Positions 24,433-36,234 of a stretch of 64,000 nt of DNA are shown here, in pieces (within the stretch, counting starts at the first letter, position 1; each line of letters begins with the position of its first letter). The notes under the pieces were generated by a model. The model did not search any database. It worked only from the letters and a program-made list of their open reading frames with translations, and had not been told where the DNA came from. A program made the position numbers and the translations under genes. This DNA is from Talinum fruticosum (lineage: Eukaryota > Streptophyta > Magnoliopsida > Caryophyllales > Talinaceae). The stretch covers positions 4,281,501 through 4,345,500 of the forward strand of contig JAITYX010000004.1 in the NCBI GenBank assembly GCA_021018815.1, read 5' to 3'.

Positions 24433-25796
24433 CAGTTCAACCCAAAATCCAATCAGAGATTCGGATTCCTCCATCTCTCAGGTCAGCTATTTAATTCTCC
24501 TCTTCTTCTATTTTTTCTTTTTATTCTATCCCCTTGTGTTTGTGAAGATTTGCCTTCCTCTTCTTTCTCTCTCCTCAGCTGCTGGTTTTGGGAAGGAAGG
24601 AGGGGCCGGCTTTTCTTTCAAAACAACGTGCCCACTTCTCATTTTCAAGTCTTTTTGTCGTGTGACAATTTCTCCAATTTTTTTGTCCCCTCTCTGTTCT
24701 AATTAATACTTTTTCTTTTGCTGGGTTGCTTTTCAACGATCATCTGACGTGCTTCTGGGGGTTTATTCCTTAAATTGAACGCGTAGAGTTGAATTCCCTG
24801 GGGAGGCTTGGCGTGCTGCGTCATTCGTCGATTTATCCCCCTTTTTGTGTTTCTGGGCTTCAATCTTTTCTTCTGCAGAGTGAGTAGAATTATTCAATTT
24901 GGGTTCGATTTATCCCCCTTTTTGTGTTTCTGGGCTTCAATCTTTTCTTCTGCAGAGTGAGTAGAATTATTCAATTTGGGATTTGTTTGTAATTGCATAG
25001 CCTTATATCTCAGTGTTGATATTGCGTTTGCCCTCTTTTCTGTTCCAATCGATTTGGGCATTTGAAATCTGTGCCTGAATTCGGCAATCCTGTTCAATTT
25101 CCGCGGTCGGGTTTCAAATTGTCCTGGTTACTGATTTATGATCTTAGGGATGGGTGTTTGGGGAATTGGGGTTGGTGGGGTTTTGCAAATGCTGCCTTTT
25201 TTGGGTCTTTCCCGGTGAATTCTCATGTTTCCTGTCTGACGTTTTGTTTGATTTCATTTTGATTCAGTAACAACTGTATTCGGGATTGTGATTTTCTGTG
25301 TTTCCGTGGCATTGTTGGTCAAAGTTTTATTTTTATGCCTTGTTTGAAACTGAAAGATGATTGCTTTGGATCTATCAGTTATTTGGTTTTCCCATATCCC
25401 AACCTGCATAGATATGGAACTGAATTAAAATTTGTGCTTATATATATAGTGGGAATTGAATTATTATTGATGACTTTATGTGATGAATTTTTTGCCCCAT
25501 TATCAGGTTTTTGTTGATGAGGTAGATATTTGGGTCAGTGGCTATAGTGTTTCAGCCGAAAGCCTGTAGCAACTACACTCTTACAAACGGGGCTACTCTT
25601 AATTGGGCAGTAGCCTGGGATTGAAGTATTTTGGATTTTCCACATTGATGCTGGAGGAGAGGGATTAATTGTTGAGTAGCTTGTGGTGGGTTGTCAGTCT
25701 TTCCTAGCTCATAAGCACCTGAAGCTTTTTATTTCCTAGCATGAAGTTATACTGATTTTGCGGGAGGCAGATTTTGGTGGGAGGATTTGCACGAGG
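24349..25796 (+). promoter_or_regulatory. Leader region of the ZIP gene with probable 5' UTR intron
   Basis: A CT run (about 24,391-24,428) is followed by CCATCTCTCAG then GTCAGC, a plausible leader donor. Acceptor-like TTCTTCTGCAG sites occur twice (ends at 24,878 and 24,955) because of a 77 bp tandem duplication. The first ATG that gives a signal-peptide-like start is at 25,797. Transcript ends and the true leader splice are inferred. Confidence 0.4.
24828..24981. repeat. 77 bp tandem duplication, two copies
   Basis: Near-identical direct copies with a 77 bp period, each containing TTATCCCCCTTTTTGTGTTT and TTCTTCTGCAGAGTGAGTAG. The high identity implies a recent event. Confidence 0.9.
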
Positions 25797-28700
25797 ATGA
25801 AGCCAATATTCAAGCAGATCCTCTTCCTATGTCTGATTTTGCTAGCTCTGGGTGGCTATGCCGCAGCAGACTCTGGAAAGGTTGGTTCTCAGAAGTTAAG
25901 AGTTGCCCCTTTGAAGTATCTTAGAAATGATGTCACCGAAGGCACAGGTGCAAAAGACGTGCTTAGTTCTGAGAGTGCTTCTAACCCTCTTGATGAGGGG
26001 AAAGGTGGCAATAGCAGAGTTTCAGTTACTACAGTTGCTTTATTTACGTTAGCAATGGCTGCTGCTAGTGGCTTCGGAGCAGTACCATTCTTCTTTGTGG
26101 AGCTTGATCCTCAGTGGGCTGGATTGTGCAACGGAATGGCTGCTGGTGTGATGTTGGCTGCAAGTTTTGATCTTATACAGGAAGGCCAGGATCATGGTCA
26201 TGGAAGTTGGGTTGTGATCGGAATATTGGCTGGTGGCATCTTCATTTCACTTTGTAAGAAGGTGATGATATTTTAATTGTTTGATAAACTTCTATATTTT
26301 TCCATATTTGACTATGTAAGAATGTCATCAATGTGTGTGTGTGTTTTGGGTCCTGGTACTCTATTCAAGCATTCTTACGGGGTTTGTGGTGCCAGATTCA
26401 ATATTATGAATGTGTATGATCCCTCGATGTTCTGACTGTAATAAACTTCTTGTATACAGGTTCTAGATCAATATGGAGAAGTAAGCATGCTGGATATAAA
26501 AGGGGCAGATGCAGCAAAAGTTGTTCTTGTAGTTGGTATTATGACTCTACATGCTTTTGGGGAGGGTGCTGGTGTTGGTGTCTCGTTTGCTGGCTCAAAA
26601 GGTCTAACTCAGGGTTTACTGGTGACTTTGGCCATTGCTGTTCACAACATACCAGAGGGATTGGCTGTCAGTATGGTGCTTTCCTCAAGGGCGTTTCTCC
26701 CCAAAATGCAATGATGTGGAGCATACTTACATCATTGCCTCAGGTATTGAACTCTAAGCTTACCCAATTTATGAAGGTTTTATGGCTACTTCTTTCCTGT
26801 ATTTAGAGAAGACTGGTCTGAACATTTAACTTTTGAGGCAGCTTCTCACTATTTTCCTAATGTTTTGAATTCTCTTTGTATGCTAACCCTCTATGGAAGG
26901 ATTTTTTTGGTAATCATCACCAAACAGAAAACTCAGTCGGCACATTTTCTTGTCATGGTTTCTTGTATATGTAATTGTGTTAATGATGGGATATCTGGTC
27001 TAGACAATTCCATTAGTACGTTAAGGTTTGATTTTATCTGTTTGGTTGGTTTGCCAATTGAAACTCTCACTTGTGATAAAACTGTCTCTGGATAACCTCT
27101 CTTGTGCATAATCTTCCTTTCCCTTCTCTTCATAGCTTCTTGAAAGCATTTTCACTTCCTGTTCTTATCCATTGGTATGCTGCTGATTTTCATAATTATT
27201 TTAGTTATAGTGATCCAGCAGTTTGCATAACCTTGTCATTCCATTGGTATGCTGCTGATTTTCGTAATTATTTTAGTTATAGTGATCCAATAGTTTGCAT
27301 AACCTTGTCATCAATGCTGTTTATACTTGGGCTTAAGTGCCGAGGTAGTTTGGTTTTGTGTTCTATTGTTAAAGATAAGAGTATGTAAAAGAGACAGGTG
27401 GAAAGGAATAAAGATGGGGAAGGGGGGTTGATAAATGATGTGCTTCATAAGGATGATTTACTTGTAGAGGTATTAAGGAAGGTAGAAATTAGATTGCTAC
27501 ATCTTTCATGTTTAAGGAAGTGGCAATTTAACTAAGTCACAACTGTAGATAATTTTTCTAATGATGGGAATAGTTTTTAGGCTATGTATACCCCTTCTTG
27601 TACTTCATTATTTTCAGTGTTAAGAATGGAATAAAAATGCATTGGGTTTGACTAGAGAGGGTCTTGGAAGTTCTGGTGCTAGTGTGGGACTTGTGTCAAC
27701 AACGGTCGTCCTTTGGAAGTGTTCATAATTTCTAGGAACTCTTGTTGACAATAGCAGAACATTGTGGCCGTAGCAATCTGTCACTTTTTTGTCTACACGG
27801 CCTCTTTTTTGTTAGTTTGACCATAGGGGAGGACATAGCGAGAAGCTACCAAGCATCACTGATGCTTTTAACGCTTTTCTACTGACATTCTGGCAAACCA
27901 AAGACATGCTAAAAAGTGTTGTGCAGCTGAGCGAAAATGTACTAGCTCTATTTTCCAGAAAGAATTTGGTGCTAATTATGAGACTAGAAGCCTTTTAGGG
28001 TAAATATGCTGAAAGGGATTGGAGATAAGCACCTGTTTATGTGGCATTAGATCCTCTTTCAGAAGGGCAGTGTAAGAAAATGCGTGAAGTTGCAGAAATT
28101 AATAAGGTTTCAAGGTTAATGGCTACATTTTTTATGACATTAATGATCGTTATGTATGTATTTTACCTTCTCTGTGCACACTTGATTGAAAGCAATCTAA
28201 GGCGTCCCTGTCAGCCCATATGTTGTTGAGGTCTTCTTTCTTCCCTGTGTTGCTGCAGAACTGAGTTTTGTGTTTATACATCTCTGCTGAAATTTTTATC
28301 TTTGAGTCTAGACTTCAAAATAATAATTTGTTGTTTACTTAATCTTATGTAATGATTACATAACATAGCATGAAAAAGCAACCTTTGATTTTATTTATAC
28401 ATATATGATATTCCATCCTGACTTGGTTTTGGAAATGTGTGTGGAATTGCAGCCTATTGTAGCAGTTCCGGCATTTATATGTGCTGATGCATTTAACAAA
28501 TTTCTGCCTTTCTGTACGGGTTTTGCTGCTGGTTGTATGATCTGGATGGTCATTGCTGAAGTTCTTCCGGATGCTTTTAAGGTAACAATCACCAAAAATG
28601 GACTTTCCTAAGCCAAACATAGACTCGTGAGTTCAAGGTAGTTTTTGTGATGGCCATTTGATTATGTATTGATTCTGGTGACAGGAAGCCTCCCCTTCGC

Positions 28701-30005
28701 ATGTGGCATCTGCAGCTACGCTCTCTGTAGCATTTATGCAAGCACTGGGCCTTGTTTTCCAAAATTATAGCAACAATTACAAGTGAGTGCCTGGTCAAAG
28801 TACTTTATCTTCAAAACTCTTGAGCTTTGGTTCTTTGCTGCCAGAGTCCTTGAGAGCCTTGTGAGATTTGACAGCATTAGAATTATCATGGCCATTAGTT
28901 GGTCGTTAAACTTCCATAGCATTTCTATCGCTAGAGGAGGCAAAAGGTTACTAATACCTGGTTAACTGAGCTGAATGACTGAAATGTACTCAACGTGAGT
29001 ATGAACAATCCAGACCCAAACTAGACAACTCCTCTGTTAGATTTTCATCTCAGGCATTCTGGATAAGTTAAATTACTCTGATGCATGATGTCTACTACTG
29101 GTTTTTACTTTTATTCTGGATCTGAAGACACTAAGCTTCTGATTTGCCAGATGTCTAATGAGGTTTATTTGTACTTATCTTTGCAGATCAGAAGACATTT
29201 CTGGCTTTGTGATCTCGTTACTCTTTGGTCTAGGGCCACTGCTTGGTGGGCTCTTCCTTGTTGCATTTGCCCTTGCTTTCCATCTCCAGCACGCTCTTTT
29301 AACGGGCATAGCTTGTGGGATCGCCTTTGTCCTGGGTGCCTGGCGACCCACCCAACTACTTTTCTCTTCAAAAATGGGACTCCTTCTGCTACTATTCCTG
29401 CTCTTACTTGGAGCTCTCTCGGTCCATGTTCTAACCACTACCTTGTTGAACCTTGTTAACCAAAAGAGAACCCCAACCTCAGAAAATCCCTTCTTGTCTA
29501 TCACAGGCAGTTCTTTAAGTGCCCTCACACTTCAGTCATTTTTGTCGTGCACAGCAATAGCCTTCCATGCCTTGGCAGAAGGCCTTGCATTGGGCGTGGC
29601 AGCACCAAAGGCTTATGGGCTCGGCCAGTACATTGTCCTTCCGGTGTCTCTACACGGGCTAATCCGGGGGCAGCTGCTGCTAGCTGTATCTTTGGGGCTA
29701 CCGACAGCTGGCACAGGTCCCTGGCTGCTGCCACCCTGATAGGCTTTGTGGGCCCACTTTCAGCCATCGGAGCAATACTAACTGGGATTGACTATCATGG
29801 GTTAGACCATTTGATGGTGTTTGCTTGTGGGGGTTTACTCCCAATATTTGGAAGCATAGTGGGCAGGGCAGTGAAGTTGGACCGACAAAAGAGTATCATG
29901 GGGATGACGATTGGTTTAGGCTTTGCGAGCATTTGTCTTATGTTTACCAAGCTGGTCTGCTTGCACACTCCCTACTGCAATTCTGCCCCTGAAGCTGTTA
30001 GATGA
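25797..30005 (+). CDS. ZIP-family metal transporter (frame interrupted by two single-base losses)
   Basis: Five coding exons: 25797-26261, 26460-26743, 28453-28581, 28685-28782 and 29187-30005. Junctions are GT-AG and phases match. The product would be about 598 aa, close to remembered Arabidopsis At3g08650. It has a signal peptide-like N-terminus (residues 1 to about 25) and many membrane helices. ZIP metal-site motifs are HAFGEG (186-191), HNIPEG (217-222) and HALAEG (about 453-458). Such proteins move zinc or similar divalent metals across plasma or internal membranes; substrate and location here are inferred. The frame is broken twice: in exon 2 at 26689-26691 (GGG where GGGG is needed) and in exon 5 at 29666-29670 (five G where six are needed). 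Family-matching protein continues on both sides, ending CNSAPEAVR. An upstream in-frame start was rejected because it would bury the signal peptide. Confidence 0.85.
27169..27312. repeat. 72 bp tandem duplication in ZIP intron 2
   Basis: Two direct copies with a 72 bp period and only a few differences, starting CCATTGGTATGCTGCTGATT. They lie deep in the 1.7 kb intron, away from splice sites. Confidence 0.9.
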
Positions 30006-30330
30006 TCGATTTCGATAAAAAATGGGTGTAAAAGCCTGATATTTGTTGATGAGCATGATATTGATGGAGAGATGAAGCATAGGAGAAGATACCCTAGTGT
30101 GCAGAATTAGTGGGGGAAATTTTGCCATATGGTGCGAAAGGCTGTACAATTTCTGTGATTCAAAGTTGTATTTTGGGACACATGGTTCTTCACTGTACAG
30201 CCAAATTGAGACAGCATGTGGTTTGCTGGAAACTTAAAAGTGTGTATTTTTAGAGATTTATAGTGTACTGACTTGGCTGCCTTTGGCCTTTTCCCTTGAA
30301 ATGTAATGACAGTGTTTGTGTTAGCTCTTT
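30006..30330 (+). other. ZIP gene 3' UTR (approximate)
   Basis: Trailer after the TGA at 30,003-30,005. A TGTAATG/TTTTCAG-rich region near 30,300 is a plausible end. No canonical AATAAA is obvious. Confidence 0.35.
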
Positions 30331-30339
30331 TCAGTTCTC

Positions 30340-31280
30340 ACTAGCACTTGTAGGTTTAATCAAAGTTGCAGTTCTGGAAACAGAGGGAAAGATACAAGGG
30401 TAACCAAAATGGCTACAGAACTTGGTACATCAGGGAAATGACCTTAGGAAGGAATCCTTCTCCAATGTTGCATTCTGTTTTAACAATACGACTGCAAATA
30501 TTGAGTCGATGATATTTTGTAACTCAGAACCAGACCATGAACCAGGCACCAGCATTGGATTCCCCGTCCACCCTGACTTTGCCTGGCAAAGCAGGAGTTG
30601 TTGGGGGGGTGAGAGATGTTTAAAGGCCGACATCGGCATCCACCACATCAATTCCTCACTGCCCCTTCATCCAACCTTCCTGCCATGAAACCAATGCCTT
30701 TTCCGGAATCCCGCTTGCATTAGCTTTGGTGTCCCTTTGCACCCAAAGAAATGTAGGAACACGTTAGCTCTAGTACGATACTAGTCTATGGAATGATGCA
30801 TGATTCACTTCTTAAAGGGTTATTTCTTTTTTTTTTTCCTTTGAAATTTCATTGAAAATGTGTTGGAGGACAAATTTAGGATCTAAGAAAAATCAACCTC
30901 TCTATAATTATAGAATTAAAACATAAGACTGTTACATCGAAAATCTTGCAGCGACCCCAGTAAGTATTGATTTGGAGTTGGTACTGGTTGAGAAAACAGA
31001 ACATCGAAACTCAGTTGGTGAGAAAGGAAAGCCCTCCAGAAGCCAAGCCACCTATAAATTAAGTGGAGATGGGCCAAACAGCCCATCTCCAGTACCTTTG
31101 CAGAAATAGGAATATTTATAAAATTAATTTTAAAAACACAGGAGATGTGGAAATGGAAATGCAAATGCCCAGAATTCCGGAAATGGGATGGCGCCATGTT
31201 TTGGAATTGCCCGCCAATTCGTGAATCAAATTCACCGCCGCCTCCAAACCTCAACTACACTACATAAGCCCTACTCATCT
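30340..31280. other. Spacer between ZIP and RAD21.1 genes, including promoter
   Basis: No coding exon recognised. The last 150 bp hold the RAD21.1 promoter and leader with an E2F-like site and a CT run (about 31,289-31,308). Confidence 0.45.
31211..31218 (-). promoter_or_regulatory. E2F-like site upstream of RAD21.1
   Basis: On the minus strand it reads ATTGGCGG, an exact match to the plant E2F consensus WTTSSCSS, about 140 bp upstream of the ATG. A TGGCGCCA palindrome lies at 31,189-31,196. E2F control would fit S-phase or DNA-damage expression of a cohesin gene. The function is inferred. Confidence 0.45.
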
Positions 31281-31355
31281 TCTCTCTCCTCTCTCTCTCT
31301 CTCTCTCTGCATCTGGTAGAAAGAGCCACCATCTGGTAGAAGAAGAGGGAAGAAG

Positions 31356-34300
31356 ATGTTCTACTCGCATACATTTCTGGCTAGAAAAGGGCCTCTTGGA
31401 ACCGTCTGGTTAGCCGCTCATCTTCAGCACAAACTCAAGAAATCTCACTACACTTCTACTCATATCCCCTCCACCGTCGGTTAGTCTTCTCTCTCTCTCT
31501 CTCCTCTCCCTCTCCCTCTCCCTTTCCTGAAGAAAAGGAACCACCTTTGAATTTGTTTCGCTGTGAAAAAAGGGCAAAATATACGAATTTTTTATTGGGT
31601 TCCACCTTTCAATATTATCAGGTTTCTTGGCCCCAATTCAAAACCAGGACAATTACTGGAATTTTTGTGTCAATTTCTACAATGGGATTGTTTATTTTTG
31701 TTTTATTATTGTGCTGGACAGAGAGAATTATGTGCCCAGAAGTTCCAATAGCTCTGAGAATGTCTGGTCATCTTCTGTTGGGAGTTGTTCGTATATACTC
31801 AAAGAAAGTTGATTACTTGCACCACGACTGCAATTCTCTTTGGGTGAGTCTGAGGAATGCATTCCGCTCAGTCGATGTCAATCTGGAAGAAAATGCTAGC
31901 CATGCCCAATTCAATGCTGTCACTTTGCCTGAAACCTATCAGCTCGATGCCATCGACATTGACCTCGGCTTTTCTCTTGATGATATGTAAGCTTTCTGGG
32001 AATAACCCTCTTCATTTGTTCAATTTTTTTATTTAACTGTAGATGAATACTTACATTAGTCAATTGAATTTTGATTCCCAGGGCACTGGATAATCACCAC
32101 AAGAGCCAGGAAGAAATCACACTCACAGGTTCTCATTTTGTACTCCTGTTATCTTTTTTCCTTTTGTTTTTGACAGAGGTAGAGAATGACAAAACCCTGA
32201 TCTGTACTAGCTAGTTTGGATAGGAGGGAACGAATGAAAGAAAAGAAAATTTCCTTTCCTGTGTTTGAATCGATGAATGATAACAATTTTGTATCGTCTT
32301 CACTTGATTATTCCATACAACTAAACCCATCGAAACACCGATAAACAGGCTGGGACATCAGAGGTAAGGCATGACTTAAACCAGAAGTACATTATACATA
32401 AAAAGCCCAAAAATTCAAAGGACAAGTTATGAAATTGATTGACCTTCTCGGGGATCATCCAGCCAGACATGCCAACATAGTGGTTACAAAACTGTATGTT
32501 AGTCATTCATTGATTTTCTTTGTCATTGTTGTAAGCCATTTGCTCTTCATTATTATGCTTCCCTTCTGATTTACTTATTCATCATTTACGATTCACAGAT
32601 CAATTTACTTCTGGAGATCTTTATGTGAGAATTACCATCGATGATGTAAGATGTTGTCTTTTGCTGTTTTCTACTGAGTTCCCTTTCTGCTTTGGCAAGT
32701 AGTAACTCAAAACGAGGTTTTTTTTGAAAAAATGCAGGACATCTCTCCAGATTTATCACGTTCAGGAGCATCCCCTCATAGGGAGACTGAGACTGACCAA
32801 ATGCAGATAGAGTAGGACACTTGCTGATTTCTATGTATTTTATGCTTATATGTATATTGTGAGGTAACACATTTAAAACGAACTTGACCTTCTGCTTTTG
32901 TGGCAGCAATCCTCCTCAAGAGCCAGTAACTGGTACCTGTGCTGATGGAGATGGAGATTCTAGTCCCAACCGGCAAAGTGAAGACAGACTAGAGAGATTT
33001 GAAGAAGGAAGCTCTCTTCCTGATATCCCAGAAACATTGGAGAAGTTGCGTGGCAATGATGACCAAATTACGGTTCCAGAAGTACTCCCTGAACCAAACA
33101 CCTCTCCTCAGAAAAACACCCCTGAGAAGGAAGCTGATACTCCTCTTCGGGAACTATCAGCTGCTCCAGTGCTGTCCCCTCAATCGTCACAACGCCCTGG
33201 ACCTTCATGCCCTTCTAATGATGGATTTCCAGGGGCATTTGATTCTCCTGGTAGGAATATTCATCTCTCCTTGAAGATTGTATGTGTGATTGATGCATGA
33301 TCTAACCAAAAACTGATCTTCCTTTTTTTTTAAATTTTTTTATGTTACAGTAAATAGTACACCAGAAGAGTTGACACTTTGCCCAACTCCACCTCCTGAG
33401 AAACCTTTGTCGCTACATCCCCCAACTCCACCTCCTGAGAAGCCTCAACAAAGGCGGAGAAAAAAGAGGCAGTTTTTTGATGAGTCACTAGTTTTAACAA
33501 ATCAGTATGATTGCCCTTTTCATGAGCCCTGCTTCCTTTTCTTCTAATTCTAATGCAGATGGGGTTCTAAAAGAGTTTATAACACAGGTTTTTGAAAAAG
33601 CTCTCGACGACCCTTCTGACCTAGTGAAGAAGAGGAAAAAGCTTCCTTCCTCAGCTTTGGACATGTGGAGGTTCAGAAACAACAGGAAGAAAGAGCACAT
33701 TTTCTCAGAGACCCTGATATCTGGTGAGTGAATTCATAAACGCAGGCAAACTGATAATGTATCCGATGATTTTCTCTTAAATTAAGAAAATATGACTCGA
33801 TTTTTCATTTTGCTGCAGGATTCTGTGCTGAACTTCAAAGTGTTTCAAACAGGGACATGATTGCTATAAAAACACAATTGGTATTGTCAGAAAATATACA
33901 ATCAGAAGCAATGGCTGCTGAATCGCCTGCTAGAATCACTAACGATGACGTGGAAATTGAGAGAATCCGACGTTCAGATCACGATGTTGGGCATGATTTC
34001 AGGCATGACATTATGCCTTCTCCGCCCCAACGTACTCCGCAACACTCCCCGCAAAACATGCAAACTTCCTCATCCCCCGCCATTCTAGAATCACATTCAG
34101 AGCTTCAGTTTGGAACAACAGTGGGTTCAGTTTCAGAGCCTCGGTTAGGAACAGCTTTTGATTCTGAATCAGACCGTGGCATGTTTACTGGGTCTACGGG
34201 ATTTGGGCTGGAAACTCCATTTTCAGATTTTGAAGAACGGGTTAATGGTTCGAATGCTGCTCTTTCAGATATTCCCGAGTTGAGAGGATCTGCAGAATTG

Positions 34301-35113
34301 GATGTGAGTAACCCTACTAGTTACGTTCTTTGTAATCAATGAAAGGAAAAAATATCCTAAAGTTTAGAAGTTGTTATTGATAAGCTCTGCATATTATTGT
34401 TGTAGGAGCTCTCTTTTCTGGAGCTAGATAACAACACTCCACCAGGTAAGCTGCATATGCAATTTCCGTTTTCATGCCTTTTTTTCTGGTGATTGGCTTC
34501 TGACACTCAAAGTTATGTCTGGAATTGTACTGAAACCCATGTGCTTTAACCAGATTCTCAAGGCCATCAAAAGAGTGACACCCTGTCTGTGAGAACAAGG
34601 TTTGACCACCTATTTCTTTAGTTTCTTTTCCTTCACTGAGCCTTCAGGTCTTAACAAAAAATTCACAATTTATTCTACTACTGGTATGCAGAGCAGTGGC
34701 ACGATACCTGAAAAGCCATTCTCCTCTGTCCAATTATACAGGCTCTCCTGGTGAGGAACTCAGTCTGAAGAGTATCCTCGAAGGGAGAAGCAGAAAGTTG
34801 TGTGCGCGTATGTTTTACGAAACTCTGGTGAGTCTCCAAATATCTTTGCACATCATCCACCAGGAAAATGGGTTTATAAATGCCATTTTTTGTCGAAGAG
34901 ACTGCTATTAGTTCATGTAACCTGTAATGTAGGTTTCATATTTAAAGGACAGCTGCTCAAAGAAATAAAGTTCTGGCTGAGATTTCAATTTGATTAATGT
35001 CAAAATATACACAGGTTTTGAAAAATTATGATCTGATCGAGGTGAAGCAGAATGAGCCATATGGAGATATTAAGTTGAGGTTGACTCGTGCATTCTCTGA
35101 GGCCAAGATATGA
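31356..35113 (+). CDS. SYN2: Alpha-kleisin cohesin subunit, RAD21.1/SYN2 type
   Basis: Thirteen coding exons: 31356-31479, 31722-31986, 32082-32128, 32599-32645, 32738-32811, 32907-33250, 33351-33504, 33588-33723, 33819-34303, 34406-34445, 34554-34599, 34692-34827 and 35015-35113. The product is about 665 aa. The N-terminal Rad21/Rec8 domain (1 to about 110) begins MFYSHTFLARKGPLGTVWLA and contains LLGVVRIYSKKVDYL. The middle is acidic and disordered, with a repeated PTPPPEKP. Then comes FFDESLVLTNQ-VFEKALDDPSDL, and the C-terminal winged helix (ARMFYETL, PYGDIKLRL) ends SEAKI. Kleisins close the SMC1-SMC3 ring that holds sister chromatids together. The MFYSHT...ARKGPLGTVW start and IMCPEVPIALR favour the SYN2 branch over SYN3. 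The exon 7 to 8 junction is one base out of phase; a CAG-GTATGA donor lacking one G at 33,505 would explain it. Confidence 0.88.
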
Positions 35114-35460
35114 TGCTTCACTCAGTGACTTGCTAATCCTCCATCTTAATTAGGTATGGAGTTTCAAGACATTTAAGACTGTAAGATCTTTGTTCTGATC
35201 ACATCCAATTGCTTCGTTCCCTGTAGACTAATGAAGTTGCGTTTTTGTTTTCTGGGAATTTGCAGTTAGAAATGTACAGAAGCTGAATTACAAAGTTTTG
35301 ATGGGCAGCAGAATGAGAGAATTGGTGCATTAGGTAAAGCATGTTTAGGAGTACAGAAGTGGTGTATTCGACTGCATTGTAAAGCATGTTTAGGAGCAGG
35401 CCTTGTTCTCTATCGCTGAAGTTTGGTGTTTATTATTAATAATAGTTGTAATTTATAATC
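35114..35460 (+). other. RAD21.1 3' UTR (approximate)
   Basis: Trailer after the stop codon with two near-identical GTAAAGCATGTTTAGGAG pieces near 35,333 and 35,380. The end is not precisely defined. Confidence 0.35.
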
Positions 35461-35639
35461 TCTAATTTTATGATTACGAGACGGTAAAATGATGTTAGAA
35501 GCACAATGAAATTGTTACAATTTAATGATTTCTTATGAATAGGTCTTTTTGTGGGTAGACATGCTTGTAGATGTAAGGTTGCAAATGTTAAAGAGTCCCT
35601 GCGCAAGCTGGACCTGCAAGGGTAACTGTTACTGTACAA

Positions 35640-36000
35640 ATTAGTGACTTGTTTTGAGGTTGCACCCAATAATTAGTTCGGCAAAAATACTGACAGTATG
35701 GTTTAATTCAGCAAAAATAAGTTTAATTTAATTCATAAAATATCATTTCAGAAAAGTTTAACAAAAATAAGTTAAAAAGAACAATACCTAACTTAATTAG
35801 AACATTTAATTTGATTGAAATTGTCCTAATCTATATCGGATACAAATGAGTGAATGACCCTTCTATATATATATATATATATATATATATTTGGATGAGA
35901 GACCCTTCTAGTTTTAATACGACATGAATGGTAATGCTGACAAGGGAATATAAGATTGGACTATTTAACCAAATTCTTTGGGGCTCTTTATTATTGAAAA
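35640..36000. other. AT-rich spacer with TA microsatellite
   Basis: Short convergent intergenic gap between RAD21.1 (+) and V-ATPase E (-), with a TA run at about 35,864-35,890. No gene seen. Confidence 0.5.
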
Positions 36001-36234
36001 CACAAGGCATTTATTTCTTCCACAGCGGAATTACTGCAAAAACCAAACCCTGATATTACAACTTGTTCTTATTATAACTCCCTAGGCTATATAGATACTA
36101 CATCAACTTACTCTATCCCAATAAGAAAATTGAAAAAGGGGGAAAACATAACTTTGATTCTGAAGTAGAAAACAAAAGGGAGATGATGAAGTTCTTCAGC
36201 AAGCTGGTACTATCTTCAGTGTCAAAGGAGACGA

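Noticed and set aside
25758..25796. Upstream in-frame extension of the ZIP protein
   Set aside because: It has no ATG in the right place and would put charged residues before the signal peptide.
29660..29700. Hidden intron instead of a frameshift in ZIP exon 5
   Set aside because: Family-matching sequence continues without a gap on both sides of the G run, leaving no room for an intron.
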